Positions 35,632 through 43,954 of a stretch of 51,050 bases of DNA are shown piece after piece (position 1 is the stretch's first letter; each line of letters starts with the position of its first letter). The stretch comes from Methanolacinia paynteri. GTDB lineage: Archaea > Halobacteriota > Methanomicrobia > Methanomicrobiales > Methanomicrobiaceae. The stretch is taken from positions 16,642 to 67,691 of the forward strand of contig NZ_KN360928.1 in NCBI RefSeq assembly GCF_000784355.1. The letters are read 5' to 3'. A program made the translations under genes and the position numbers. The notes under the pieces are model-generated. The model made no database searches and was not told the origin of the DNA. It saw only the letters and a list, made by a program, of their open reading frames with translations.

Positions 35632-37462
35632 GAAAGATCACGACGTCAGGGTCACCTTCGAACCCGACGGAAAGACGATCGAGGACTCTTCAGGGACATT
35701 GCTCGAACTTGCACAGGCTGCAAACACGAGCCTTCGCGGGGACTGCGGCGGGGCTGGAGTCTGCGGCAAATGCAGGGTCCAGATAGTAAAACTATACGGA
35801 AAGGTATCCGAACCGACGGAGAAGGAGAGAGACCACCTGAAGGATGAAGAGATCGCCGCCGGCTACAGGCTCGCCTGCCAGACGAAGATTCTCACGGGGA
35901 AATGCACGGTTCACATTCCACCGGCAAGCAGGACAGCGAAGCGGGAGATCTCCGGGCTTGGGCTGGACGAGGACGTCCCCCTCGGCCCGGCCGCCAGGAA
36001 GATCCACCTAAAGCCGGAAAGGGCGACATTCGGGGACCCGAGACCTGACATTCAAAGGCTCAAGGACTCACTCCAGACAGGAGACGAACTGAATTTTCCG
36101 CTTTCGGTCCTTTCCGAGCTCCCCGCAGTTCTGCGCAGTTCCGGCTGGAACATAACCGCAACGCTGTGGAAGGACAAACTTGTCTCAGTGGAGCCGGAGG
36201 ACACCTCGAAAGAATGCTTCGGGATAGGGGTCGATATCGGTTCGTCCAAGATCATCTGCCATCTCGTAGATCTCTTGACAGGAGAGACCATTGCAAAGGC
36301 GAATGGCGAAAACCCGCAGATCATGTACGGCGAGGATGTAGTATCGAGGATAACATACGCATCGAAGTCGCCGGAGAAACTGAAAAAGCTCCAGTCGCTT
36401 GCAACGGGAACCATAAACTCGCTCATAGACGAGGCGTGCAAAGAGAGTGGAAAGTCACCTGAAAATATCTACGAGATGGTATTTGTAGGAAATTCGGTAA
36501 TGCACCATCTCGTCCTCGGGATAATCCCGAAGTACATCGGTGTCGCACCGTTCGTCCCGGCTGTAACCGGTATGGTGAGCTTTCCCGCAAAGGATATCGG
36601 GATCAATATCAACCCCGACGGGATGGTAACCGCAATTCCCCTCATAGGCGGATTTATAGGAGCGGATGCGGTTGCAAACATCCTCATATCAGGGATCTAC
36701 GAAACTGAAGATCTCTGCCTCCTGATCGATATCGGGACAAACTCGGAGATCCTTCTCGGAAACTCCAAAGAGATCATGGCATGCTCGGCCCCCTCCGGGC
36801 CGTCGTTTGAGGGAGCGCACATAAGTTCCGGGATGAAGGCGGTCAGCGGAGCGATAGAGAGCGTGAAGATCATCGACGGAAAGCTCCTCTACTCCACGAT
36901 CGATGATGAAAAACCCAGAGGAATCTGCGGCAGCGGCATAATCGATCTCGTCGCAGAGCTATATACGGCCGGAATAATCACAAGGACAGGTAAATTCACG
37001 GATCTCAGTCATCCCCGGATCGTAGTCCGGGACGTTCCCAGGTTCATCGTCGCAGGAAAGGAAGAGAGCGGGATCGACAACGACATATCGGTCAGCGAAA
37101 AGGACATCAACGAGTTTCTGCTCGCAAAGGGATCGCTTAAGGCCGGCTGGAAGATACTTGCAGACAAGTGGGGAGTTGCTCCTTCCGAGATAGACAGGAT
37201 CTATCTCGCTGGTTCCTTCGGCACGCATGTAAATATCGACAACGCGATAGTTATCGACATCCTCCCGGACATCGACAGGGAGAAGATAGTTTTCGCCGGG
37301 GAAACCGCGGTCGGGGGGGCGAAGATCGCACTCAAATCACTGGAAAAGAGAAATGAACTGAAAGAAATCCTGAAAAGGGTCAGGTACGTGGAGCTATCGG
37401 TAGAAGATTCGTTCCAGAAGGATTACCTCGCGTCCATCCCGATATCCGGCCTTAAAAGCTGA
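35624..37462 (+). CDS. [2Fe-2S]/ASKHA corrinoid-activating protein (RACo/MtoD-like)
   Basis: This 612-residue protein reactivates Co(II) corrinoid proteins by ATP-dependent reduction to Co(I). The N-terminus is a [2Fe-2S] ferredoxin with C41-x5-C47-x2-C50 and C85 (CGGAGVCGKC ... LAC). A linker and middle domain follow, then the ASKHA/DUF4445 ATPase with GIGVDIGSSKI, LLIDIGTNSEI and CSAPSGPSFEGAHISSGM. The single [2Fe-2S] makes it a bacterial-type RACE/RACo protein; methanogen RamA has two C-terminal [4Fe-4S] clusters instead. It is translationally coupled to the MtrH-like gene and ends at a T6 run. Confidence 0.9.
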   Translation: MSEKDHDVRVTFEPDGKTIEDSSGTLLELAQAANTSLRGDCGGAGVCGKCRVQIVKLYGKVSEPTEKERDHLKDEEIAAGYRLACQTKILTGKCTVHIPPASRTAKREISGLGLDEDVPLGPAARKIHLKPERATFGDPRPDIQRLKDSLQTGDELNFPLSVLSELPAVLRSSGWNITATLWKDKLVSVEPEDTSKECFGIGVDIGSSKIICHLVDLLTGETIAKANGENPQIMYGEDVVSRITYASKSPEKLKKLQSLATGTINSLIDEACKESGKSPENIYEMVFVGNSVMHHLVLGIIPKYIGVAPFVPAVTGMVSFPAKDIGININPDGMVTAIPLIGGFIGADAVANILISGIYETEDLCLLIDIGTNSEILLGNSKEIMACSAPSGPSFEGAHISSGMKAVSGAIESVKIIDGKLLYSTIDDEKPRGICGSGIIDLVAELYTAGIITRTGKFTDLSHPRIVVRDVPRFIVAGKEESGIDNDISVSEKDINEFLLAKGSLKAGWKILADKWGVAPSEIDRIYLAGSFGTHVNIDNAIVIDILPDIDREKIVFAGETAVGGAKIALKSLEKRNELKEILKRVRYVELSVEDSFQKDYLASIPISGLKS

Positions 37463-37474
37463 TTTCAGTTCAAC

Positions 37475-37480
37475 TTTTTT
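37475..37480 (+). terminator. Oligo-T terminator after the activator gene
   Basis: Six T residues 13-18 bases after the stop separate the two halves of the methyltransferase cluster into two transcription units, though readthrough is possible. Confidence 0.4.
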
Positions 37481-37533
37481 AAATTATAACCACGGAATTT
37501 GTTTTTTGAGCCCGCAAAGAGGCTGCAACAGAG

Positions 37534-37600
37534 ATAAATTATATCTGGAGCCCCGCAAGAGTACCAATTATCTCACTCATTTGTGAGAGGGGTATAAGAA
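37534..37600 (+). promoter_or_regulatory. Promoter and leader hairpin of the corrinoid protein gene
   Basis: A TATA-like ATAAATTATATC (37534-37545) would start a transcript near 37568. The leader then immediately folds: TCTCAC (37571-37576) pairs with GTGAGA (37583-37588), and the 3' arm overlaps the GAGGGG ribosome binding site (37587-37592). Confidence 0.5.
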
Positions 37601-38239
37601 ATGACAGACGTGAGAGAAGATTTTATAAATGCACTCGTCGATCTCGACGAAACTAAATGCATCGACCTTGCAAAGCAGAGAGTCGAAGCCGGAGAAGACC
37701 CCTTCACTATCCTGGAAGACCTCAGAGAGGCTACCGACAGAATAGGCAATATGTTCGAAGAGGGCCGGTTCTTTGTCTCGGACCTCATGATGGCGGGAGA
37801 GATCCTCAAACAGATAATGGTGGTGCTCAAGCCCGCATTCGGAGACAGGAAGATCGAAAGCAAAGGAACGATCGTCATCGGAACAGTCGAAGGCGACGTC
37901 CACGATATCGGAAAGAACATCGTCACCGCACTTCTTGAAGCTGAAGGGTTCACGGTAGTCGATCTCGGTGTCGACCAGCCGCCCGAGGCGTTCATCAATG
38001 CGATCAGGGAGAACAAACCGCTCGTCGTAAGCCTTTCAGGGCTCCTGACCGAGGCTATCGATTCGATGAAGAAGACCGTCGATGCAATCAAAGCCGCAGG
38101 CCTCCGCGACAATGTGAAGATAATCGTCGGAGGAGGAAGGACCGACGAAGAGGCGAAGGAATACATCGGCGCAGACGACTGGTCCGACGATGCAACAAGC
38201 GGCGTTAGGAAGATTAAGAAACTGGCCGGGGTGGCGTAG
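37601..38239 (+). CDS. Methyltransferase-associated corrinoid protein (MtoC-like)
   Basis: This 212-residue protein has a four-helix N-terminal B12-binding_2 domain (residues 1-85, with FTILEDLREATDRIGNMFEEGRFFVSDLM-type helices) and a Rossmann B12 domain with EGDVHDIGKNI, in which His101 of D-x-H-x-x-G replaces the lower cobalt ligand, plus GLLTEAIDSMKK and IIVGGGRTDEE. It carries the methyl group between methyltransferases I and II. The UroD-family gene begins in the base directly after its stop codon, so the two are cotranscribed and probably partners. Confidence 0.93.
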   Translation: MTDVREDFINALVDLDETKCIDLAKQRVEAGEDPFTILEDLREATDRIGNMFEEGRFFVSDLMMAGEILKQIMVVLKPAFGDRKIESKGTIVIGTVEGDVHDIGKNIVTALLEAEGFTVVDLGVDQPPEAFINAIRENKPLVVSLSGLLTEAIDSMKKTVDAIKAAGLRDNVKIIVGGGRTDEEAKEYIGADDWSDDATSGVRKIKKLAGVA

Positions 38240-39496
38240 ATGGAGCCCGCAGAACTCTACCGCCAGAGACTTGACAGGTTAGAGGCGGTAATCAAAGGAA
38301 AAGAGCCGGACCGTGTTCCGATAACGGCCATGGTAACAATATTCCAGGGCCATTATGCCGGATACAAGGCAAAGGACGTCATACTCGATGCTGCGAAGAA
38401 CAAGGATGCAACCCTTAAGATGGCGGCCGATTTCGATTTCGATTCGATAACCGCCCTTACCGGACTTGAAGGAACGATCATGAGTATGACATTCCTTAAA
38501 TCGGCTCCCGAACTCATTCCCGCCGCAAGATTCCTGCAGGCCCAGTACCACCCGATTCTAAAGGATGTCTACACAAAATGGCCTGGAATCGAACTGGAAG
38601 ACGACGCCCACCCGCAGTTTATCGGCAAGGAGATCATGAAGGTCGAAGAATACGACCAGTTCATCGAAAACCCCACAGAATACCTGAACCGTGTTGCACT
38701 GCCGAGGATCTGCACCGGGCTTGCTGAACCGGGATCCCCGGAATCTAACGCTGCATTCTCAAAATACGGCGCCCAGCTTGCCGCTTTCGGTGCATCGCAG
38801 GGCGATCTGATAGGATCTCTCGCAGCGATGGGGTACCCGACATTTCCGACGGCATGGAGCTATTCGCCGCTTGATGTACTCGGAGATTTCCTTCGCGACA
38901 TAAAGAACATAGTCATTGATCTCTTCAGGTACCCGGATAAAGTGAAGCAGGCTGTGGAAGCCCTTACACCTATGCTCATAGAGTCGGCAAGGATAACGGG
39001 AACCGTCCCGCCGGAGATGAAGAAGGCGCTCGGCACCGATATCGTCGAATGCTTCTTCCCGCTGCACTTAAACGAGTATCTCAACCCGAAACAGTACGAC
39101 GAGTTCTACTGGCCGGCACTGAAAAAAGTGCTCGAAGAAACTATCGCAATGAGACAGACACCGTACATCCTCTTCGAGGGGCGTCATGACGCACATCTCG
39201 AAACACTCCTCGAACTTCCGAAAGGAAAGGTGATCGCCGTCTTCGACAAAACAGACCCGAGAAAGGTGAGAGATGTCGTCGGCGATCATGTAATTCTCTC
39301 GAGCGGCCCGCCCAATTCGCTCCTTATCGGGGGAACGCCCCAGAAGGTCGACGACTACATGAAGAGTATGCTGACCGACTGCAAGGAAGGCGGAATGATG
39401 ATCTACCCGGGAGTCGACGGCGGAATCTCAGGAGATGCCAGACCTGAAAACGTTCAGGCGATGATCAAAGCCGTGAAGAAATACGGAACATACTGA
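38240..39496 (+). CDS. UroD-family methyltransferase I (MtoB/MtvB-like), substrate unknown
   Basis: The 418-residue protein belongs to the uroporphyrinogen decarboxylase superfamily (COG0407), which includes methanol/methylthiol-specific MtaA/MtsA and O-demethylases. The start RQRLDRLEAVIKGKEPDRVPITAM-type segment and SYSPLDVLGDFLRDIKNI are typical of the group. In place of the H-x-C zinc motif it has F312-E-G-R-H-D-A-H-L-E321, then ELPKGKV; the His and Glu side chains could bind zinc. It lies directly after the corrinoid protein gene, so it probably transfers a methyl group from an unknown donor to that protein. Coenzyme M as acceptor (MtaA-like role) is a less likely alternative because an MtrH-like gene is present. 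Confidence 0.82.
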   Translation: MEPAELYRQRLDRLEAVIKGKEPDRVPITAMVTIFQGHYAGYKAKDVILDAAKNKDATLKMAADFDFDSITALTGLEGTIMSMTFLKSAPELIPAARFLQAQYHPILKDVYTKWPGIELEDDAHPQFIGKEIMKVEEYDQFIENPTEYLNRVALPRICTGLAEPGSPESNAAFSKYGAQLAAFGASQGDLIGSLAAMGYPTFPTAWSYSPLDVLGDFLRDIKNIVIDLFRYPDKVKQAVEALTPMLIESARITGTVPPEMKKALGTDIVECFFPLHLNEYLNPKQYDEFYWPALKKVLEETIAMRQTPYILFEGRHDAHLETLLELPKGKVIAVFDKTDPRKVRDVVGDHVILSSGPPNSLLIGGTPQKVDDYMKSMLTDCKEGGMMIYPGVDGGISGDARPENVQAMIKAVKKYGTY

Positions 39497-39502
39497 TTTT
39501 AA

Positions 39503-39536
39503 CAGGCAGGGAGATCAATCCCGCCTGAATTTTTTT
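39503..39536 (+). terminator. Hairpin plus T-run after the methyltransferase cluster
   Basis: CAGGC-A-GGGA (39503-39512) pairs with TCCC-GCCTG (39519-39527) around a six-base loop, nine pairs with one bulged A, followed by AA and seven T. This looks like a bacterial intrinsic terminator. Confidence 0.7.
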
Positions 39537-39622
39537 CCTGCCGGAGATGCGAAACGATTCTCCCGCGGCATAAAATTCAAATTACTTCCAAGAAAGAACT
39601 GAAATTTTCAGAAAATCCGACA

Positions 39623-39633
39623 TGTATAAATAC
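39623..39633 (+). promoter_or_regulatory. TATA box of the arginine decarboxylase operon
   Basis: TGTATAAATAC, a near-consensus archaeal TATA box, predicts a transcript start near 39655. Confidence 0.6.
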
Positions 39634-39734
39634 TACAATACATAGTCTTCTATCATGAAACAGGGAGAAAAGGGGGTACATTGCATATTCTCCTGCAAAG
39701 TGCCCGGAAAATCGATCCCTCAGGGGGGTACGGC

Positions 39735-42056
39735 ATGAACCCCGAGGAGAAACTCCAGGTAGGAGTTATCGACGCGAACGTTCATACCGACACTCCGGCA
39801 GGAAGGGCTGTAACAAAAATTATCGAGGACCTGGCTGAATACGGAATCGAGGTCACTGTACTTGTATCTACAGAAGATGCAAGGACAGCTCTCTCGAACC
39901 TGCCGTCGGCAGACTGCATAATGGTGAACTGGAACGTCGGGGAATCGGATGATAGTCCTGCCGGAAAGAAGGGTGCCTCAGGGGTTGATGCAAACCTAAT
40001 CATATCCGAGATCAGGAAACGAAACGAGGACATCCCGATCTTCCTCATGGGCGAACCTACGAGCGAACCGCCGAAAAAGCTCCCTATCGAGATGATTAAA
40101 GGGATCAACGAGTTTGTCTGGGTGATGGACGACACCGCCGAATTCCTTGCGGGACGAATAAGAGCAGCGGCGAAGAGGTACAGGGATCGGCTCCTTCCCC
40201 CGTTCTTCGGCGAACTGGTGAACTTCTCCCGCGACTTCGAATATTCATGGCACACGCCCGGCCATGCAGGCGGAACTGCGTTCAGGAAATCGCCGGCAGG
40301 AAGAGCATTCTTCAATTTCTTCGGCGAACAGCTGTTCAGGTCCGACATATCGATTTCAGTAGGCGAACTCGGTTCTCTCCTCGACCATTCCGGCCCGGTA
40401 GGAGAGGCAGAAAGATACGCTGCCAAAGTATTCGGTGCGGATTCTACCTATTTTGTGACCAATGGAACATCGACATCGAACAAGATCGTCTTCTTCGGGA
40501 GGGTCACCGCAGACGATATTGTCCTCGTCGACAGGAACTGCCACAAATCTGCGGAGCATGCACTGACCATGACCCATGCAGTCCCGGTATACCTCATTCC
40601 GACAAGGAACAGGTACGGGATCATCGGTCCGATACATCCCGAGGAGTTCTCGCCTGAAACCATCAAAGCGAAGATCGCGGCCTCGCCGCTCACAAAGAAA
40701 CTGAAAAACAAGACTCCAATCCACTCGATAATTACGAATTCAACCTACGACGGCCTCTGCTATCACGCGGAATGGGTGGAGAACGAGCTCGGAAAGAGTG
40801 TCGACAGCATCCACTTCGACGAGGCGTGGTACGGATATGCACGCTTCAATCCGATGTACCGCAACCGCTTCGCGATGAGAGACGGTGCGGAAAATCCCGA
40901 AGGACCCACGGTCTTTGCAACGCAGTCGACTCATAAACTGCTCGCTGCTCTCTCACAGGCGTCGATGGTTCATGTGAGAAACGGAAGGGTGCCGATCGAA
41001 CACTCGAGGTTCAACGAGGCGTTCATGATGCACTCCTCTACCTCCCCGCTATACACCATAATAGCATCATGCGATGTCTCTTCCAAGATGATGGACGGGG
41101 CGTCCGGAAGGATGCTCACACAGGAGCCGATCGAGGACGCGATCAGATTCAGGCGTATGATGGCGAGGATCAACAGGGAGATAGGCACCGGAAAAACACC
41201 GAACGACTGGTGGTTCGGAATGTGGCAGCCTGATTTCGTAACTGATCCCGCTACGGGAAAGAAGATGGACTTCGCCGACGCCGGCATTAACCTGCTGGGC
41301 AAAGAGCCGTCATGCTGGGTTCTCCACCCCGAGGACAGCTGGCACGGGTTTACTGATCTCCCTGACGACTACTGCATGCTCGACCCGATAAAGGTGACAG
41401 TACTCATGCCGGGAGTAAACGACGACGGAACCCCGGCCAACTGGGGAATACCCGCGGCAATCGTCGTCAAGTTCCTGGACACGAAAGGAATCGTCAACGA
41501 GAAGTCTGGCGACTACAACATACTCTTCCTCTTCTCCATGGGAATAACCAAGGGCAAGTGGGGAACGCTGGTTACAGAGTTGTTCGAGTTCAAGCGCCAC
41601 TGGGAGGAGGAGTCTCCGCTGGAAGAGGTCTTCCCCGATCTCGTGAAAGAATGGCCGGAGAGGTACGGTGGGATGACACTACCCGGACTGGTCAACGAGA
41701 TGCACGATTACATGAAGAAGACAGAGCAGGGCAAACTTCTCCAGGAGGCCTACGAGAAACTTCCCGAACAGGTCATGACATACGCGGAAGCCTACAGGTG
41801 CCTCGTCCGCGACGAAGTGGAGCATGTCGCAGTCTCGGATATGGAGAACAGGATCGTCGCAACCGGAGTGTTCCCGTATCCCCCCGGAATTCCGGTTCTC
41901 GCACCCGGCGAATCCGCGGGAAAGAAGAAAGGAGCGATCATCAAATACCTCCTTGCACTGCAGGAGTTCGACAAGAAGTTCCCGGGATTCGATCACGACA
42001 TCCACGGCGTTGAGAACGTAAACGGGAAGTACATGATATACTGCCTTAAGGAGTGA
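39735..42056 (+). CDS. adiA: Biodegradative arginine decarboxylase, AdiA type
   Basis: From ATG 39735 (GGGGGGTAC upstream) the 773-residue protein aligns from memory with E. coli AdiA along its length: an N-terminal receiver-like wing domain (VGVIDANVHTDTPAGRAV), SWHTPGHAGGTAFRKSPAG, VVDRNCHKS-like VDRNCHKSAEHAL, NSTYDGLCY, HFDEAWYGYARFNP, and the PLP lysine K401 in FATQSTHKLLAALSQAS. It converts arginine to agmatine plus CO2, consuming a proton; lysine or ornithine cannot be fully excluded. A TTG at 39681 with its own GGGGGTAC is an alternative start adding 18 residues. An antiporter gene follows after 2 bases. Confidence 0.9.
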   Translation: MNPEEKLQVGVIDANVHTDTPAGRAVTKIIEDLAEYGIEVTVLVSTEDARTALSNLPSADCIMVNWNVGESDDSPAGKKGASGVDANLIISEIRKRNEDIPIFLMGEPTSEPPKKLPIEMIKGINEFVWVMDDTAEFLAGRIRAAAKRYRDRLLPPFFGELVNFSRDFEYSWHTPGHAGGTAFRKSPAGRAFFNFFGEQLFRSDISISVGELGSLLDHSGPVGEAERYAAKVFGADSTYFVTNGTSTSNKIVFFGRVTADDIVLVDRNCHKSAEHALTMTHAVPVYLIPTRNRYGIIGPIHPEEFSPETIKAKIAASPLTKKLKNKTPIHSIITNSTYDGLCYHAEWVENELGKSVDSIHFDEAWYGYARFNPMYRNRFAMRDGAENPEGPTVFATQSTHKLLAALSQASMVHVRNGRVPIEHSRFNEAFMMHSSTSPLYTIIASCDVSSKMMDGASGRMLTQEPIEDAIRFRRMMARINREIGTGKTPNDWWFGMWQPDFVTDPATGKKMDFADAGINLLGKEPSCWVLHPEDSWHGFTDLPDDYCMLDPIKVTVLMPGVNDDGTPANWGIPAAIVVKFLDTKGIVNEKSGDYNILFLFSMGITKGKWGTLVTELFEFKRHWEEESPLEEVFPDLVKEWPERYGGMTLPGLVNEMHDYMKKTEQGKLLQEAYEKLPEQVMTYAEAYRCLVRDEVEHVAVSDMENRIVATGVFPYPPGIPVLAPGESAGKKKGAIIKYLLALQEFDKKFPGFDHDIHGVENVNGKYMIYCLKE

Positions 42057-42058
42057 CC

Positions 42059-43498
42059 ATGAGCGAAGAAACAAAGACAGGCAAGGGAGTAAAGAAAGTC
42101 TATCTTGGCATATTCGCCCTTGCGATGATAAACGTCGCCGCGGTGCTGAGCATCAGGAACTTTCCGTCGATGGCAATCTACGGGTGGTCGTGTATCGGGT
42201 GGTACATCATCGGAACGATACTCTTCCTTATACCGATCTCCCTTGCGGGTGCAGAACTTGCAACAGGCTGGCCCGAGGGCGGTGGTGTCTACGCGTGGGT
42301 AAAGCAGGCGTTCGGGGAGAGAGACGGATTTATCGCGCTTTTCTGCGAATGGTCGAACAACCTCGTCTGGTTCCCGACCGTCCTGTCGTTCATCGCAGCA
42401 ACGCTCGCATTCGCCCTTACACCGAATCTTACATCGAGCCCACTGTATATGTTCACCGTGATGATGATCGCATTCTGGGGAACTACCGCAGTCGCCTACT
42501 TCGGCGAAAATGCCTCGACAAAACTCAGCAACTTCGGTGTAGTGCTCGGCAGCATCATCCCTGCGATAGTGATCACACTTCTCGGGATCTGGTGGTTTGC
42601 ATCCGGGCAGCAGCTGGTTCTCCCTGAATTTTCACTTGAACAGATCGCACCGGAGATAAATCTCGATACACTGCCTTTCTTCGCAACGGTTGTTCTTCTC
42701 TTTGCAGGTATGGAGATGGCGGGCTTCCACGCTCTCGAGGTCAAAAACCCGCAGACCGATTTCCCAAAGGCGATCGGCATCTCGGCAGTGATAATATTCT
42801 TCTGTACGGTTGCGGCGACACTCGCAATCGCGTTCGTGATCCCTGCAAACCAGCTGAGCCTTGCATCGGGCGTTATGCAGGCGATACAGTACTTCTTTGA
42901 TTCCGCAGGGCTGTCGGCTTTCGTCGGGCCGATGGCGTTGTTGATCACTATCGGCGGTGTGGTAAATCTTGCCGCATGGCTCATAGGACCCGCAAAGGGT
43001 CTCGGGGTCATTGCGGAAGAGGGAAACATGCCGCCAATGTTCGACCGGACGAACAAATACGGAGCTCCGGTTGCGGTTCTGGTCACGCAGGCGCTCATCG
43101 GTTCAGTAATCTCGCTCCTGTATGTGTTCCTGCCGTCCGTCAACCAGGCATACTGGATACTGTCGGCTATGACCGTGGAGCTGCTCTGTATCGTATACTT
43201 CCTGGTATTTGCAGCTCTCATCAAACTCAGGTACAGCCAGCCAGATAAGCCCAGGCCGTTCAAGATACCCGGCGGGATGCCCGGAGTCTGGATCGTCGGG
43301 GGCATGGGAGCTGTAGGAGTCGTATTTTCGTTCATCGTAGGACTTATGCCGCCTTCATACTACGACAATACAATCGGCTATGTCGTAGCGGTTCTCTTCG
43401 GAACGTTCGTCCTCGCAGTTCCGCCTCTTATCTTCCTCAAACTCAAGAAACCAAGCTGGACAAAAGCTGTAAACAAGGAGGTGGCACAGGATGAATGA
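42059..43498 (+). CDS. APC-family amino acid/amine antiporter (GadC/AdiC-like)
   Basis: The 479-residue protein has about 12 membrane helices and a GadC-like start: LAMINVAAVLSIRNFPSMAI, ISLAGAELATGWPEGGGVYAWVKQAFGERDG, EWSNNLVWFPTVLSFIAA. It most resembles glutamate/GABA-type antiporters but its place 2 bases behind AdiA argues for arginine in, agmatine out exchange. Together they would remove protons from the cytoplasm or yield a membrane potential. AAGGAG precedes ATG 42059. The last 8 bases overlap the next gene. Confidence 0.88.
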   Translation: MSEETKTGKGVKKVYLGIFALAMINVAAVLSIRNFPSMAIYGWSCIGWYIIGTILFLIPISLAGAELATGWPEGGGVYAWVKQAFGERDGFIALFCEWSNNLVWFPTVLSFIAATLAFALTPNLTSSPLYMFTVMMIAFWGTTAVAYFGENASTKLSNFGVVLGSIIPAIVITLLGIWWFASGQQLVLPEFSLEQIAPEINLDTLPFFATVVLLFAGMEMAGFHALEVKNPQTDFPKAIGISAVIIFFCTVAATLAIAFVIPANQLSLASGVMQAIQYFFDSAGLSAFVGPMALLITIGGVVNLAAWLIGPAKGLGVIAEEGNMPPMFDRTNKYGAPVAVLVTQALIGSVISLLYVFLPSVNQAYWILSAMTVELLCIVYFLVFAALIKLRYSQPDKPRPFKIPGGMPGVWIVGGMGAVGVVFSFIVGLMPPSYYDNTIGYVVAVLFGTFVLAVPPLIFLKLKKPSWTKAVNKEVAQDE

Positions 43499-43937
43499 AA
43501 AGCAGGAGGTTGTAATTATCGCGGTAATACTCGTACTTGCGATTATACTGCTGCCGGTCTCAGTTGCGGTATTAGCTCACGGTACCGACCCGTACCGTAT
43601 CATCGAGGGGAACCCTATAGAGATCGCAGCAGAGGCTGCGGGCCTGGTCATCTGCAACGAAACGGAGACGTCATGGAATATTGCCGGACTCACCAAAGGA
43701 ATGACTTACACGATCTCCGACAACTGCGCAAACCCGACTGAGACGATAAGGCTCGATGTATTGTCATTCGACAGTTCCGAATCGAGGGATGCGGCGATAC
43801 TCGCGTATCACTCGAATACGATAGGAAAGAACCACCCTCACGGAAGCCTGATCGTATTAGGGCAGTACCTGATCTTTGTCAATTATTCGGGAAGCTCGCT
43901 CCTGGACACGATCTCGAAAGAACTGGGGAAATTATAG
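43491..43937 (+). CDS. Small membrane-anchored protein of the decarboxylase operon
   Basis: I do not recognise this 148-residue protein. Residues 8-29 form one membrane segment (VVIIAVILVLAIILLPVSVAVL); the rest, presumably outside the membrane, is a small alpha/beta domain with SDNCANPTETIRLDVLSF and YHSNTIGKNHPHGSLIVLGQY. AAGGAGGTGG gives a strong start and it overlaps the antiporter gene, so it is surely expressed with it. It could be a regulatory or chaperone subunit of the antiporter. A T8 run follows at 43947-43954. Confidence 0.75.
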   Translation: MNEKQEVVIIAVILVLAIILLPVSVAVLAHGTDPYRIIEGNPIEIAAEAAGLVICNETETSWNIAGLTKGMTYTISDNCANPTETIRLDVLSFDSSESRDAAILAYHSNTIGKNHPHGSLIVLGQYLIFVNYSGSSLLDTISKELGKL

Positions 43938-43946
43938 AACTAAACC

Positions 43947-43954
43947 TTTTTTTT
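43947..43954 (+). terminator. Oligo-T terminator of the decarboxylase operon
   Basis: Eight T residues 10-17 bases after the stop, at the convergent junction with the sensor kinase gene. Confidence 0.55.

Noticed and set aside
35624-37462. Call as RamA (methylamine corrinoid activator)
   Set aside because: RamA carries two C-terminal [4Fe-4S] motifs; this protein has an N-terminal [2Fe-2S] domain and no such C-terminal cysteines.
38240-39496. Call as uroporphyrinogen decarboxylase HemE
   Set aside because: It is longer than HemE, sits with corrinoid methyltransferase genes, and lacks heme-synthesis neighbours.
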